The notes below the pieces were generated by a model. It worked only from the letters and a program-made list of their open reading frames with translations. It was not told the DNA's origin and ran no database searches. Source: Fragilaria crotonensis (lineage: Eukaryota; Bacillariophyta; Fragilariophyceae; Fragilariales; Fragilariaceae). From it: a DNA stretch of 64,000 nucleotides. The position numbers and the translations under genes were made by a program. This document shows positions 21,557 through 31,391 of the stretch, piece by piece. Location of the stretch: NCBI GenBank assembly GCA_022925895.1, contig JAKSYS010000221.1, positions 1 through 64,000 on the forward strand, in the 5' to 3' direction. Every line of letters starts with the position of its first letter. Position 1 is the stretch's first letter.

Positions 21557-22396
21557 TCAATAGTTATTTTGCAGCGAGAAGCGAACCTGTTGCGTCGAGT
21601 TGGAGTTCTCGAACGAGTTGGATGAGGGCGCCGAGAAAGCATTATAGTGACTGGTCGTAGTAGTAGGTGAAGGGAAGGAACCACTACTCCTCGACCATTT
21701 CAGATTGAGATTTGGATACAAGACCCGTATTAGCTCTTCCTGGGTTCGATAGTGAAGTGTTATCGATCCCAGGAGAGCTCCAGTTTTGTATAGTCGAGAT
21801 GATCTTTTGGGCCCTACAGTCACGATGGTTCCAGGGGACGAAAAAATGCTCCCTTTCATCTCAGTCCCAGCTCTATTCCAGTTCATATCCAGAACCTTCC
21901 AAGCACTTTCCTTGTACTCCCAGTCATCATCAACCGAATGAAAGGTAACGCGGACCGTCATGTGATCGTCGCCACCGTCGCATGTACCAATGTTGTGAGA
22001 GCGAACCTCACCAACAGGATGATTATTTGAGTTGGTGCTGTCCTTTCCTCCTGTTGCTCTTTGAAATCGAAGAGCCCGGAGCCTGTTTGCTCCACCCTTG
22101 ACCGATCGAAGTCCCAATAGTTTGGTGCCACCACATTTCATACTATGCTGGGATGATCGATAACGGTACCCGAGCGATTCCCCATCGACAAAGATCTCGG
22201 CCTTGAATCGAGGTGCCATGGATGTGCTGTGAAGTTCCACAAAGTACTCTCGTTCGGGTTCAATTAGAACATGGATGGTTCCGTCGGGGCCACGCACCTC
22301 TTGGAAAGGCTGACGCGTATGTGCATCGACCAAGGTCACTCCAAAGCAGGAAGGGGCAGGAATGCTGTTGCCGTGGTCAGATGATGAGTTTGTCAT
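21557..22396 (-). CDS. Unknown protein, paralog of the gene at 16422-17510
   Basis: ATG at 22396 (MTNSSSDHG), 279 residues, one exon. It shares with the gene at 16422-17510 the order: a Val-rich strand (FGVTLVDAHTRQPFQEV), GTIHVLIEPEREYFVEL, then EIFVDGESLGY. A second conserved region follows (MTVRVTFHSVD; LGSITLHYRTQEELI), which may correspond to IEVKFSEAIP and LTSIRINYCTAF of the paralog. The C-terminus is Ser/Asn-rich and disordered, without the acidic and basic patches of the paralog. Two copies of a recurring unknown domain on the same strand about 4 kb apart suggest local duplication followed by divergence. No catalytic motif, signal peptide or membrane segment. Confidence 0.75.
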   Translation of the reverse strand: MTNSSSDHGNSIPAPSCFGVTLVDAHTRQPFQEVRGPDGTIHVLIEPEREYFVELHSTSMAPRFKAEIFVDGESLGYRYRSSQHSMKCGGTKLLGLRSVKGGANRLRALRFQRATGGKDSTNSNNHPVGEVRSHNIGTCDGGDDHMTVRVTFHSVDDDWEYKESAWKVLDMNWNRAGTEMKGSIFSSPGTIVTVGPKRSSRLYKTGALLGSITLHYRTQEELIRVLYPNLNLKWSRSSGSFPSPTTTTSHYNAFSAPSSNSFENSNSTQQVRFSLQNNY

Positions 22397-23333
22397 GGAA
22401 CAAATTAGCACTATGCTGTGGTATGGGAGGAACTAAATTACCTTTTTGGGTTGGTAATCGGCTTTTCCGATCGCCTAATTCCCCTGTCTCGCGATCATGG
22501 AACACTTAACTCAGCTCACTGCTGATACTGCCGCCTATACAACAATTGCCATACCTGGTACTAGTACCATGATGTGTGTATCAGATGAATGTTGTGAGTT
22601 TTTTTAGTCCCGGGAGGGCAGGTGAGCAGCAAAGTAATCTACGATACCGATTATATTTTATACATACATGTAGGCTCGCTTGGAAGTCTCATTCCTCTAA
22701 ATTCCATATCAAACAACGGCCAGAAACGTTGCGCCAAGATGTCAAACCCAAACGAAATCATACGCGAAGTGTACACTCCGAGTAGAGCTATTAGCATAAT
22801 TGCGTGCGAGCAACAAATTGCAATTGTTTGACTCGACTTGGACAACAAAAAACGACGACCATCACCCGCCTCACCTCGTTGAACCGCACATTGGCGGCAG
22901 ACTCCACACCTCCACAGCATAACAAGAATTGAGGCCGTGAGGAGGCAAAGGCAACTACGGTGAGATGAAGCAAACGAGCTCCTCAAAAGTCGATGCACAT
23001 GAAATCTGGCTTGGGAAGCTGTAAAGTTTTAGAGTTGCGCGGCCATCGTGTCCTTGACAACTGGGTTTGATGCGCATCAAACGGTGGGCACTCCCCCCAC
23101 ACCGACGTGCACTTCAAAACAGCACTGTGCCGTAACTACGGGCACAACGCATTCCGAAGGTTCGTAGACAAACGATTTTCACCGTTGCGTGTGCCAGTTC
23201 CGCTGCGAGGCGAGTCATGACACATGCGCGTGCCTGTCACATTTCGTAGCCCAACTTGTAACAAAGAGGTTTGAATGAGTAGAATGATCTAGTAGCAATT
23301 ACGGAATGCATCAAAATGAAGTCGCGATCCTCT
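22397..23333. other. Intergenic region
   Basis: About 940 bases. GGTACTAGTACC, a perfect 12-bp palindrome, lies at about 22557-22568, upstream of the gene starting at 22396. Short open frames on both strands have no recognisable motif. Confidence 0.5.
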
Positions 23334-25151
23334 CTAGTGACTGGACATGCCAACAGCTCCCTTGAAGGCTTCATCAATAACCTCGGACAGAGTAGGGTGA
23401 GTGTGGACCATCATGGACAATTCCTGAACAGTAGTTCCAGCAGAAACAGCATTGGCACATTCTTGGATAAGGTCAGCGGCGTGGATTCCAATAATATGGA
23501 CCGCCACAACCTTGCCTGTATCCTTATTGAAGAGCACCTTGGCAATACCATTGCCCTCTCCCTCGGCCAACGCCTTGGAATTCGCCCTGAAATTTCCTTG
23601 CGACTTTCCAAGAGTCCATCCCTCCTTGGCTGCCCGTTCGATGCACTGCTCTTCAGTCGGACCGACCATGGCAATTTCTGGATGTGTGAAGCACGCGGCT
23701 GGCACGGCCTCATGATTGACTACATGCTCTCGTCCGCAGATATTTTCAATGGCCGAAATGCCCTGGGCCGAAGCGGCATGCGCCAACATCATCTTTCCAT
23801 TGGCATCACCGATGCAGTACAGGTGCGGAATCAAGTCTCCGCCGTCATGCTTGGTCAAGACTTGCATCTTTTCATTGACGGCAACAAAGCCGCGGTTTGT
23901 CTCAATACCCATGGCTTCCAGACCCATGTCCTTTGTGTTGGGGACGCGACCTGTGGCAATCATGGCTGCGTCCACTTCGAGAGTTTCAACGTGTTCTCTG
24001 TGATAGTGTTTTCACCAAGCAATGAGTGAGGTGAGGTATTCAGGACAAAAGTATGATGGCAGAGGATCTCAAGGCAACCACTCACTTGGTCTTGGCATCA
24101 ATCATCTTGATTGTGACAGGCTTCTTTCCTGGAATACCCGGAGTAACTTCGGAGGCAAAGACTCCAGTACGGTAGTCAATTGGTCGGTCGCGGATTAACA
24201 GTCGCTCGGCTTGCTTCGCAATTTCGCGATCAAAGGTGGGCATGATGTTGTCCAACGCCTCGATGAATGTAACTTCGGATCCGAGTGCCGTGTACACGTC
24301 GGAGAATTCCAATCCAATGTATCCGGATCCGATAATGGCGACCCACTCGGGAACGAATTGCAATTCGAGGGCGCCGTCTGATGTGTAGACAGTCTTTTCG
24401 TCAACTTGGATGCCGGGTGGGACGAACGGGATGGATCCTGGTGCGAGTAGTATGTCCTGTGTGCGATTGAGTATGGTTTGGTGTGATGGATGGTGAGAAT
24501 GAGACAAGTTGGGTGACAACGAGAGAGCGATGCATGATTTCTGGTGGAGTGTATGGTATGACTTACCTTGGCTGTGTACACCTTTCCAGTGACTGAATCC
24601 TTGATCTCGTGAGGGTTTCCAGTCAGAATGCCGCGTCCTTCAATGACGGTGACACCCAAACCGATCAAACTCGACTCCAAATTTCCCTTGACTCGATTCG
24701 CCAAATTCTTGGCATGCGCAGCAATTCCCTCTCTATCAAACTCTACAGTCCCCTCCACTCGAATTCCCATATCCTTCAAATGCGATTCGGCCTTCATGTC
24801 TCTGACACGTCCGGATGCGGCAAGGAGGGCCTTACTGGGGACACATCCTCGATTGACGCAGGTGCCACCCACATCACCACCAGAAAACACGGCAGTCGAG
24901 AGCGACTGTCCGCGTGCGTGAAGGGCGGCTCCGTGGCCTCCCACACCGCAACCAATAATGGCAACGTCGAAATCGAAAGTTGTTGGTGTTGTAGACATGG
25001 CAAGTGAAGACGACGATGGTCCTGCATAACTGTATCGTCTCAGGTGTCCATTTGTTGTTGACAGTTTCTGAAGTGGAGAAAAAGCATCACACTGATATGT
25101 TGTTCCAGCTACGGCAATGAGGAGGGCGACGGCAATGCGGAAGACTGCCAT
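23334..25151 (-). CDS. Dihydrolipoamide dehydrogenase (E3), plastid-targeted
   Basis: ATG at 25151; exons 25151-24567, 24456-24086 and 23997-23334, with GT-AG introns of 110 and 88 bp; 539 residues, all joins in phase. The N-terminus is a signal peptide ([16 protein letters not shown]) followed directly by FSP, the phenylalanine-after-cleavage motif of diatom plastid presequences, then a Ser-rich transit-like stretch. FAD-binding [10 protein letters not shown] is at 65-74, the redox disulfide [13 protein letters not shown] has C98 and C103 (the spacing and NRG wording of plastid/cyanobacterial E3), the NAD site is IIGSGYIG, and the C-terminal catalytic dyad is in [10 protein letters not shown]. 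It reoxidises dihydrolipoamide for the plastid pyruvate dehydrogenase complex that feeds fatty-acid synthesis. It is divergent from the HGD gene across a 770-bp spacer. Confidence 0.95.
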
Positions 25152-25921
25152 GGTGTTATTGTTTGTTGTTGATGACGGTGTCAAAGAATGTTGATGTCGC
25201 TGTTGATCCAACAAAATGTGATTGTGAGGGCAGCAACATCTCATACATCTCGTAATCGAATGACGACGACGACAGCCCAAGAACCAGTTTGATGAACTAC
25301 GTCATTTTACTCATGAGCGTTTCGTATCTTCCGCGATGGTGTCAACCGAAACGGTGAGGAGTAGTATACTGCATCGCACGTCGTACTCGATGTACGGTAC
25401 TCGTACTTGTACAACAATACATGTACCAAACATATTGTTGTATGTGAAGAAATCATTCATATCTGAATATATCATATATATATGAAGTGTGAACTTGAAA
25501 GTGACACAAGCGTGAATGGCACTCGCTACTCGCTACTGTAGTACTAGAGTGTTAGGATTACAGTAGTTGCATATACTGTATTGGATCAGTGGTTTACCGG
25601 TACTGTACTACTTTAGTATACTACCGTATTCGGTAATGTGCTGGTTACTGTTGATGAACAGTATGGGGACATCGCATGCAGCGTATACAAAGCACGGAAT
25701 GACATCTCTCCCACTTCACTTCCGCAATTAACGCCACGAACACGATCGCAATCAACGCATTCGACTTGGAAGATCGTAAGGCAGAAGGTGTCATCAGTAT
25801 TACTACAATCAATACAACTCTCACCTGGATCTCAAGACTGCCTAACTGCAACAAATAAATCCACATTTTACGCAATTGAAGACTTCTCTGCCTAGAAATT
25901 TTTGCAGAATCACGCTGCACC
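25152..25921. promoter_or_regulatory. Divergent promoter region between E3 and homogentisate dioxygenase
   Basis: 770 bases between two start codons pointing apart. Two GTAC-rich clusters are visible (about 25380-25435 and 25555-25640) with an AT-rich stretch ATATATCATATATATATG at about 25465-25483 between them. No gene recognised. Confidence 0.5.
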
Positions 25922-27436
25922 ATGAACCCACCAGTGGTAGTCGACAAGGACGAGAACAAAGTCAGAAGTTCCAACGAGACCGATATAAAATACAAAAGCA
26001 GAAGCAACAACCACAATCTAGTCCACGAAGATGGAATTTATTATCAAACTGGATTTGGAAATTCCTTTGAATCTGAATTGCTACCGGACGCTTTGCCCCG
26101 CGGTCGTAACAATCCACGGTTTGTACCTTACGGACTATACGCCGAACAGCTGAGTGGGACGGCCTTCACTCTCCCACGATATATCAATCGACGCACTTGG
26201 CTTTATCGCATCCAACCCGGCGTGACAGGATCCGCCCACAGCGACTTTGTACTGGCGGACAACCTTCGTTTATTTGGGTCTGCAACGTCTACGGCTGCCT
26301 CCGTGGACGACACACAGCAGGCAAATCCGAATCCAATGCGGTGGAAGCCCTTTCCTTTTTGTGAACGCGATAGCAGCACTTCATTTATTTCAGGACTCAA
26401 GTTGTTGCTCTCCAGTGGGTCACCCGAAGCCAAATCCGGATTGGCCATATATATGTATTCCTTCGACCGGAGTATGAAAGACGAGTATTTCTACAATTCT
26501 GATGGTGATTTCCTTATCGTAGCTCAAACTGGATCGCTCCGAATTCATACTGAATTGGGCAGACTTATCATACATCAGCATGAAGTGTGTGTCATCCCTC
26601 GCGGAATGGTCTTCTCAGTACTCCTCAACGACGAGACCGATCCGCCAACCCGGGGATACGTCTTGGAAACGTACGCAGGGCACTTTCAATTGCCGGAACT
26701 GGGACCGATAGGATCCAATGGGCTAGCCAATGCCCGGGACTTTTATCACCCAACCGCATGGTGCATTTCGTCCCAGACAGATTACAACCGCTCCTGCACA
26801 GTCTTTACAAAATTCGGTGGTCGTCTCTGGGTCCGCCAAGCACCTCACTCACCTTTCAACGTCGTCGCATGGCATGGTAATTATGTCCCCTTCAAATACA
26901 ATTTGAATCGATTCTGTGCCGTCAATTCCGTCACCTACGACCACATAGATCCCAGCATCTACACAGTCCTCACTTGCCCCAGTCCTGGTGGCGGCGAACC
27001 CCTCGCAGACTTTGTCGTATTCCCCCACCGCATCTTGGCTACGGACGACAATACCCTGCGTCCACCTTGGTTCCATCGCAACACCATGTCCGAATTCATG
27101 GGCCTCCTGTCCGGCACGTACGATGCCAAAACAGGTGAGGGCTTTTCTCCTGGTGGTGCGTCGTGGCATCCGTGCATGGCACCGCATGGACCCGATGCGG
27201 AATCGTACCACAAGGCCGTCAAGGCGGGAGATGACAACCAACCATTGCAGCCGGTGGCATATCGAGGAGGAATCGCGTTCATGTTTGAAACAACGTGTCA
27301 GATGCGGGTCAGCGAGTATGCATTGACTCATGCTACTAGGGATACCACTTACGCAAAAGATTGTTGGTCGGGGTTGAAGGATGCCTTTACGGGATGGGAA
27401 TTGTTGCGGAAGCGAGAAACAGATCAAGAGGAATAG
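25922..27436 (+). CDS. HGD: Homogentisate 1,2-dioxygenase
   Basis: ATG at 25922, 504 residues, single exon. It opens with YYQTGFGNSFESE, the hallmark start of the family fold, after a 30-residue Asn/Lys-rich extension. The iron ligands are in place: H385 and E391 in FHRNTMSEFMG and H422 in MAPHGPDAE. The catalytic base is H318 in AWHGNYVPFKYNL. Length is a little above the 445 of the human enzyme because of the N-terminal extension and small inserts. It cleaves the ring of homogentisate to maleylacetoacetate in tyrosine/phenylalanine catabolism, so it competes with plastoquinone and tocopherol synthesis for the same substrate. No targeting peptide is visible, so it is probably cytosolic. Confidence 0.96.
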   Translation: MNPPVVVDKDENKVRSSNETDIKYKSRSNNHNLVHEDGIYYQTGFGNSFESELLPDALPRGRNNPRFVPYGLYAEQLSGTAFTLPRYINRRTWLYRIQPGVTGSAHSDFVLADNLRLFGSATSTAASVDDTQQANPNPMRWKPFPFCERDSSTSFISGLKLLLSSGSPEAKSGLAIYMYSFDRSMKDEYFYNSDGDFLIVAQTGSLRIHTELGRLIIHQHEVCVIPRGMVFSVLLNDETDPPTRGYVLETYAGHFQLPELGPIGSNGLANARDFYHPTAWCISSQTDYNRSCTVFTKFGGRLWVRQAPHSPFNVVAWHGNYVPFKYNLNRFCAVNSVTYDHIDPSIYTVLTCPSPGGGEPLADFVVFPHRILATDDNTLRPPWFHRNTMSEFMGLLSGTYDAKTGEGFSPGGASWHPCMAPHGPDAESYHKAVKAGDDNQPLQPVAYRGGIAFMFETTCQMRVSEYALTHATRDTTYAKDCWSGLKDAFTGWELLRKRETDQEE

Positions 27437-27912
27437 AGTGTGCTGGCTGGAGTCAAGCTGTATGTGTATGGTTTGCAGGAGAATTCGACCAGGTAGTGAC
27501 TATTCTGAATTATAGTTCTAGTAGAGTCTATGATATGTTCGAGCGAATGTTGCAATTGGACTACCATGATGGTAATCGTTCTCCGAGTCGTCTTCACATG
27601 GTCCACTCTTTGGGTAGACATGGAGACTTCAGACTACAGACTATAGAATACAAGTAGACTAAGTGTACTACTAGTACTACCGGTAGAAGAGACAACAGAA
27701 TCGGTTTTTGATCCTCACTGTGCACTGTGCAGTGCAATGCACCAGCGCGGACAGACGTCACGAAGCAAACAGGCGTTTTAACCGTCTTTTCACGTGGAAT
27801 GAAGTAGCAAATCCTGAAGCCGTTATAAACTTAGTGTGATTCAAAAATCAAAATCCTACAATATCTCTGCTCTTTCAACGACGAAAAACACAGAAGTTCA
27901 CACCACACACTC
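27437..27912. promoter_or_regulatory. Region between HGD and RAD52
   Basis: About 476 bases. CTACTAGTACTACCGGTAG at about 27668-27686 is a palindrome-rich GTAC-type word upstream of RAD52. A CACTGTGCACTGTGCAGTGC repeat lies near 27716-27737. Nothing coding. Confidence 0.45.
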
Positions 27913-29320
27913 ATGGATGCGATGTCCTCCGAGGAGCTTGACGACTCTGAGGACTTTCTGAAGGCTGTCATTGAGTCTTATAAGCCTCCCGGCACTGCCT
28001 CAGGGATCACCAATAACGTTCATCATCCACAGCATCTGTTAGCGCCATGTGAAGAAACGGAATGGGTTCGAAATCACGATGGAAGCATTCTGCTAGATCA
28101 CAACGGCATCCCACTGTCCGTCGCCCGTCTATTGGCCACCAAACCCTTGCGGCACGAACTCTCCTGTCGTCCTGGACCTGGAAATCGGAAACTCACGTAC
28201 CTTTCCGGCGAGGCCGTCACTCGAACTCTGAACGATGCGTTTGGATTTGACGGATGGAATTTGGAAATTCTCTCCACGACAAGGGAGCACATGGCCGAAT
28301 CCAAGGACGGAAAGGTTGCCGTCGCCTACACGGCACGGGTCCGTGTTACGCATCGAAAGTCAGGAACGTACAAGGAAGATTGTGGCGCGGGGGATGCGAT
28401 CGATCGGACGGCAGGAACGGCGATTGCCAACGCTCTCAAGGCGAGCATCACAGATGCCATGAAACGGGCAGCAAGGCATTTCGGAGATAAATTGGGAAAT
28501 TCGTTGTATCAAGGCACATTCAGTATCAACAAGGCGCCGAATACGTTGCAGCAAGCGTTGGATCAGTACGCCATTGATCGAGCAAATACTAAGTTCGGAG
28601 TGCCGACCAATCAGGCTTGGCCTTCTCTTCGGGAGAGCTCTACTGTAGTGGTCAAGACGGCTGCTTCGCCGCCGATTGTAAAGGTGCATCCTATCAAGGA
28701 AACAGTGCCTGTTCAGAACGTCTACCGAAAAGTCGACCCATGTAAGCTGGTAGCGCCAATTCCGAATGCGGGACCTCCTTCTCAAAATGCGTACCAAACG
28801 AAAGCAGCGATACCGCCTCAAGTACGACAGGAGTCACGCAACCATGACAATGTCGCAATCTTGCCCGTGCCCAATAGTGCTGTTGCTTCAGGCCCTGTTC
28901 ACGTGAAACCAACATCATTGCGGACACCCGTGCATGCAATGCCTTCAAAGTTGGTCACGCTCCAACCTACTCCAGCAACAGGGATGTCGTCTATCCCGGC
29001 GGTGACGCCAGGAACCATGCAACCGCCTCAAACACCCGGACAGCGACTTCTCGAGCAACCTCTTTGGATTAAAAGCTGGGCAAGGGTCTCAGTCTTTCCT
29101 TAGCAATTTGGAAAATCAGCAACCATTTAGCACCGATGATGTCAACAGGCCTGGAACGTCAACTGGCTTGCACCAGCAGCAGACACACGCCCAAAGTTCT
29201 GGTAGTGGTCCATTTGCGGGCAAGAAGCGAGACAGCGATGCCGTTCAATCCCACGACGATGCGCCGATAAAACGACCGACTGTCACGCCAATCCATCGTG
29301 TTAGCAACCCGTATGCATAA
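27913..29320 (+). CDS. RAD52: RAD52 homologous recombination mediator (tail in a second frame)
   Basis: ATG at 27913. The N-terminal strand-annealing domain is clear: LTYLSGEAVTRTLNDAFGFDGW, then EILSTT..., ARVRVTHRKSGTYKEDCGAGDA, TAGTAIANALKASITDAMKRAARHFGDKLGNSLYQG. It promotes annealing of complementary single strands and Rad51 loading in the nucleus. The first frame ends at 29103. The downstream frame (from about 29060 to the stop at 29320) continues plausibly with GLKAGQGSQSFLSNLENQQP and a basic end GKKRDSD...IKRPTVTPIHRVSNPYA, which looks like a genuine RAD52-type tail. This needs one base change between about 29040 and 29075; I see no GT-AG intron there. Read as one protein it has about 468 residues. 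The annealing domain itself is intact. Confidence 0.93.
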
Positions 29321-29408
29321 CGCTGCATGCATATGTTCGAGCACCGCTACGCCAACAGGCTGCGTGACACGACTCTGACTATGTATAGGATAAGTCTAGT
29401 AAACAAAT

Positions 29409-31391
29409 TTAGAACAACGAGAAGTCGAGCGATATCTTTGGCGGCGAGGAAGGACGACATTTCATTTGCACGGCGTCTTCTGGACTGACACTACCAGCTG
29501 CCACTTGCTGCGCCAAACTCGGTGACAAGGCCGACAAAGGATCAGCCACTGGCCCTGACCGTGGAATCACGATCATCATAGCTTCAGCTGCCTTGGACTC
29601 GGGCCAGAACGAGTCCATATTCTCCTTCAAAAATTCGATCCACGCTGGCCATTGATCCCTTCGCACACACTCCATGGGGCATTTACCCTGTTTGTCTTCC
29701 ATCAGCACCTGGATGGGATCCCGTTCCAGAATGCCTCTCGCCATTTGGTCCGAGAATTTCCCGGCCCACGCCAAATGGTGCAGCGCTGTCCGCCCAAAGG
29801 AGTCGCACACGCGCAGATCGCAGCCGTGCTCCAAAAAGACGGAAAAGACGCTGTAATCGGCTCGCTTGCAAATGAGACTCAAGATGGCGTCGCCAAATTG
29901 ATTGCAAGGGTTGGGACTTAGGCCGCAGCCAAGCAGTTTGGAGATTGTTTCCGTGTCGCAGTTGTTGACGGCTTGGACCAGGTGGGTGCCAAAGGAAGCC
30001 AATTGGAGGGGAGTGGGATCGGTGTGGTATCCACCTTCTTCGCAGGAGATGCGCTCGGTCGAATAGCCGCGGTTGCGAAGCATATCCGTAAGATACCGGT
30101 GTGGAGAAACGTCAGCGTTGGCAGAGGAGGTGATTATGGGCTTTGGCTTCTTCTCCACTCGTCCACAGGAAGCCTTGTGCACGACTGGCTTCGTCTTGGG
30201 CACTTGGGAAGACTTGGGATCGTCCGCCGGAGAATGGCGTGCGGAAAGCACCGGAGAAACTGGAGCTGGGTCCTGTTGTGGCGCTTGGATTGGGACTTGG
30301 TTTTCCAGTCGGTTTGATGGGACCGTATCCGCAGATGCTGATTTCGAGCAGGGAAGCTCTGGAAAGAGAACAGCCGAGTCGCGAGACTGCACAGCAGAGT
30401 TAAGAAAGAATCTTGCGTCATGATTTGAAGGAATCTGAACCGGAACCTGACCTACCCGCCTGCTTTCCAGAAGGCCACTCATATAAGTCGATGATGCCTG
30501 CATTGCTTGCAGAAGCACTTTTCCGGCATCAGCGAGAGTGGGATCCTGTAACGCCTCCTCTATGGTATCCATGCATTCTTTCATCTTTTGTTTGGGGTTT
30601 TCTTCTGTCTTCGACTTTTGAGTGTCAGGCATCTGGACTAGTGGAAGGAGCATACCTTGACTCGTCACAGAGCGCATCTCACTCACGAAACCCGTTCGAG
30701 GCATGTTGACTGTTGTCGACGTCTTAAAGGTATCACAAACTTCCGTGCCAAGCGACGACACAGGAGCCGGATGCATTTCGTTCGTCCATGTAGAATTTGA
30801 TGAAACTTGATATGGCATTTGTTGTTGGCAGTATTGGGGTTGGTTTTTCTCGGCATGGTCATTTGGAGAATAGTAAGATAACATGTTCGGGTTGCCCTGC
30901 GACTGGTGGGTCCACATAGCATTATATTGGGCTTGAATCGGTTCCTGCGCATTCTGGAAAGTTTCGACTGATTGAGCTTGCTGAGGCTGTTGGTGAATCT
31001 GGTTCTGATGTGGCATTGGAACAGGGACGAACTGCTGGACTTGGACATACTGAACGGGCATCACCATCGGCTGCTGTGGCTGCTGCTGCTGCTGTTGTAG
31101 TTGCTGTTGTTGATAAAAATGATACTGTAGCTGTTGCTGGTGTTGTTGCTGCTGAAGCTGCTGGTGGCGTTGCTGTTGCTGTTGTAGCAGCTGCTGCTGC
31201 TGCGCCATGACATTCTGCATGGATTGAAACGCCATGCCTTGACTGGTGTGGAATGTCTGCATTTGCACGTTATTGTTCGCCGGTTGACACTGGCCCCCGA
31301 CATTCATCCCCAGATTACTTTCTCCATGATTCTGCGAAACAGAGAGCTGTGGCGTCGAGGAAGAAGCGTTTTGACTCGTCGTTTGTGTCAT
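29409..31391 (-). CDS. Gln-rich protein with ankyrin-like C-terminal domain, paralog of 56936-58485
   Basis: ATG at 31391 (MTQTTSQNASS), 660 residues, no intron seen. The N-terminal half is a poly-Gln region encoded by CAG/CAA runs (about 31065-31205), a feature of transcriptional co-regulators. The C-terminal 200 residues contain ankyrin-like repeats: LTDMLRNRGYSTE, QLASFGTHLVQAVNNCDTET, KLLGCGLSPNPCNQFGDA, FLEHGCDLRVCDSFGRTALHHLAW and a last WIEFLKENMDSFWP block. The same C-terminal layout occurs in the gene at 56936-58485 on the other side of the window. Ankyrin repeats bind protein partners; the partner is unknown. No signal peptide, so nuclear or cytosolic. It is convergent with RAD52 (about 90-bp gap). 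Confidence 0.85.
   Translation of the reverse strand: MTQTTSQNASSSTPQLSVSQNHGESNLGMNVGGQCQPANNNVQMQTFHTSQGMAFQSMQNVMAQQQQLLQQQQQRHQQLQQQQHQQQLQYHFYQQQQLQQQQQQPQQPMVMPVQYVQVQQFVPVPMPHQNQIHQQPQQAQSVETFQNAQEPIQAQYNAMWTHQSQGNPNMLSYYSPNDHAEKNQPQYCQQQMPYQVSSNSTWTNEMHPAPVSSLGTEVCDTFKTSTTVNMPRTGFVSEMRSVTSQGMLLPLVQMPDTQKSKTEENPKQKMKECMDTIEEALQDPTLADAGKVLLQAMQASSTYMSGLLESRRVGQVPVQIPSNHDARFFLNSAVQSRDSAVLFPELPCSKSASADTVPSNRLENQVPIQAPQQDPAPVSPVLSARHSPADDPKSSQVPKTKPVVHKASCGRVEKKPKPIITSSANADVSPHRYLTDMLRNRGYSTERISCEEGGYHTDPTPLQLASFGTHLVQAVNNCDTETISKLLGCGLSPNPCNQFGDAILSLICKRADYSVFSVFLEHGCDLRVCDSFGRTALHHLAWAGKFSDQMARGILERDPIQVLMEDKQGKCPMECVRRDQWPAWIEFLKENMDSFWPESKAAEAMMIVIPRSGPVADPLSALSPSLAQQVAAGSVSPEDAVQMKCRPSSPPKISLDFSLF
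31070..31205. repeat. CTG/CAG-type trinucleotide tract (polyQ coding)
   Basis: Imperfect run of CTG, TTG and related triplets on the plus strand, coding for glutamines on the minus strand within the ankyrin-type gene. Such runs vary in length between alleles. Confidence 0.8.

Noticed and set aside
22651-22998. 115-codon minus-strand frame with hydrophobic segments
   Set aside because: No recognisable motif, no paralog in the window, composition like the surrounding spacer.
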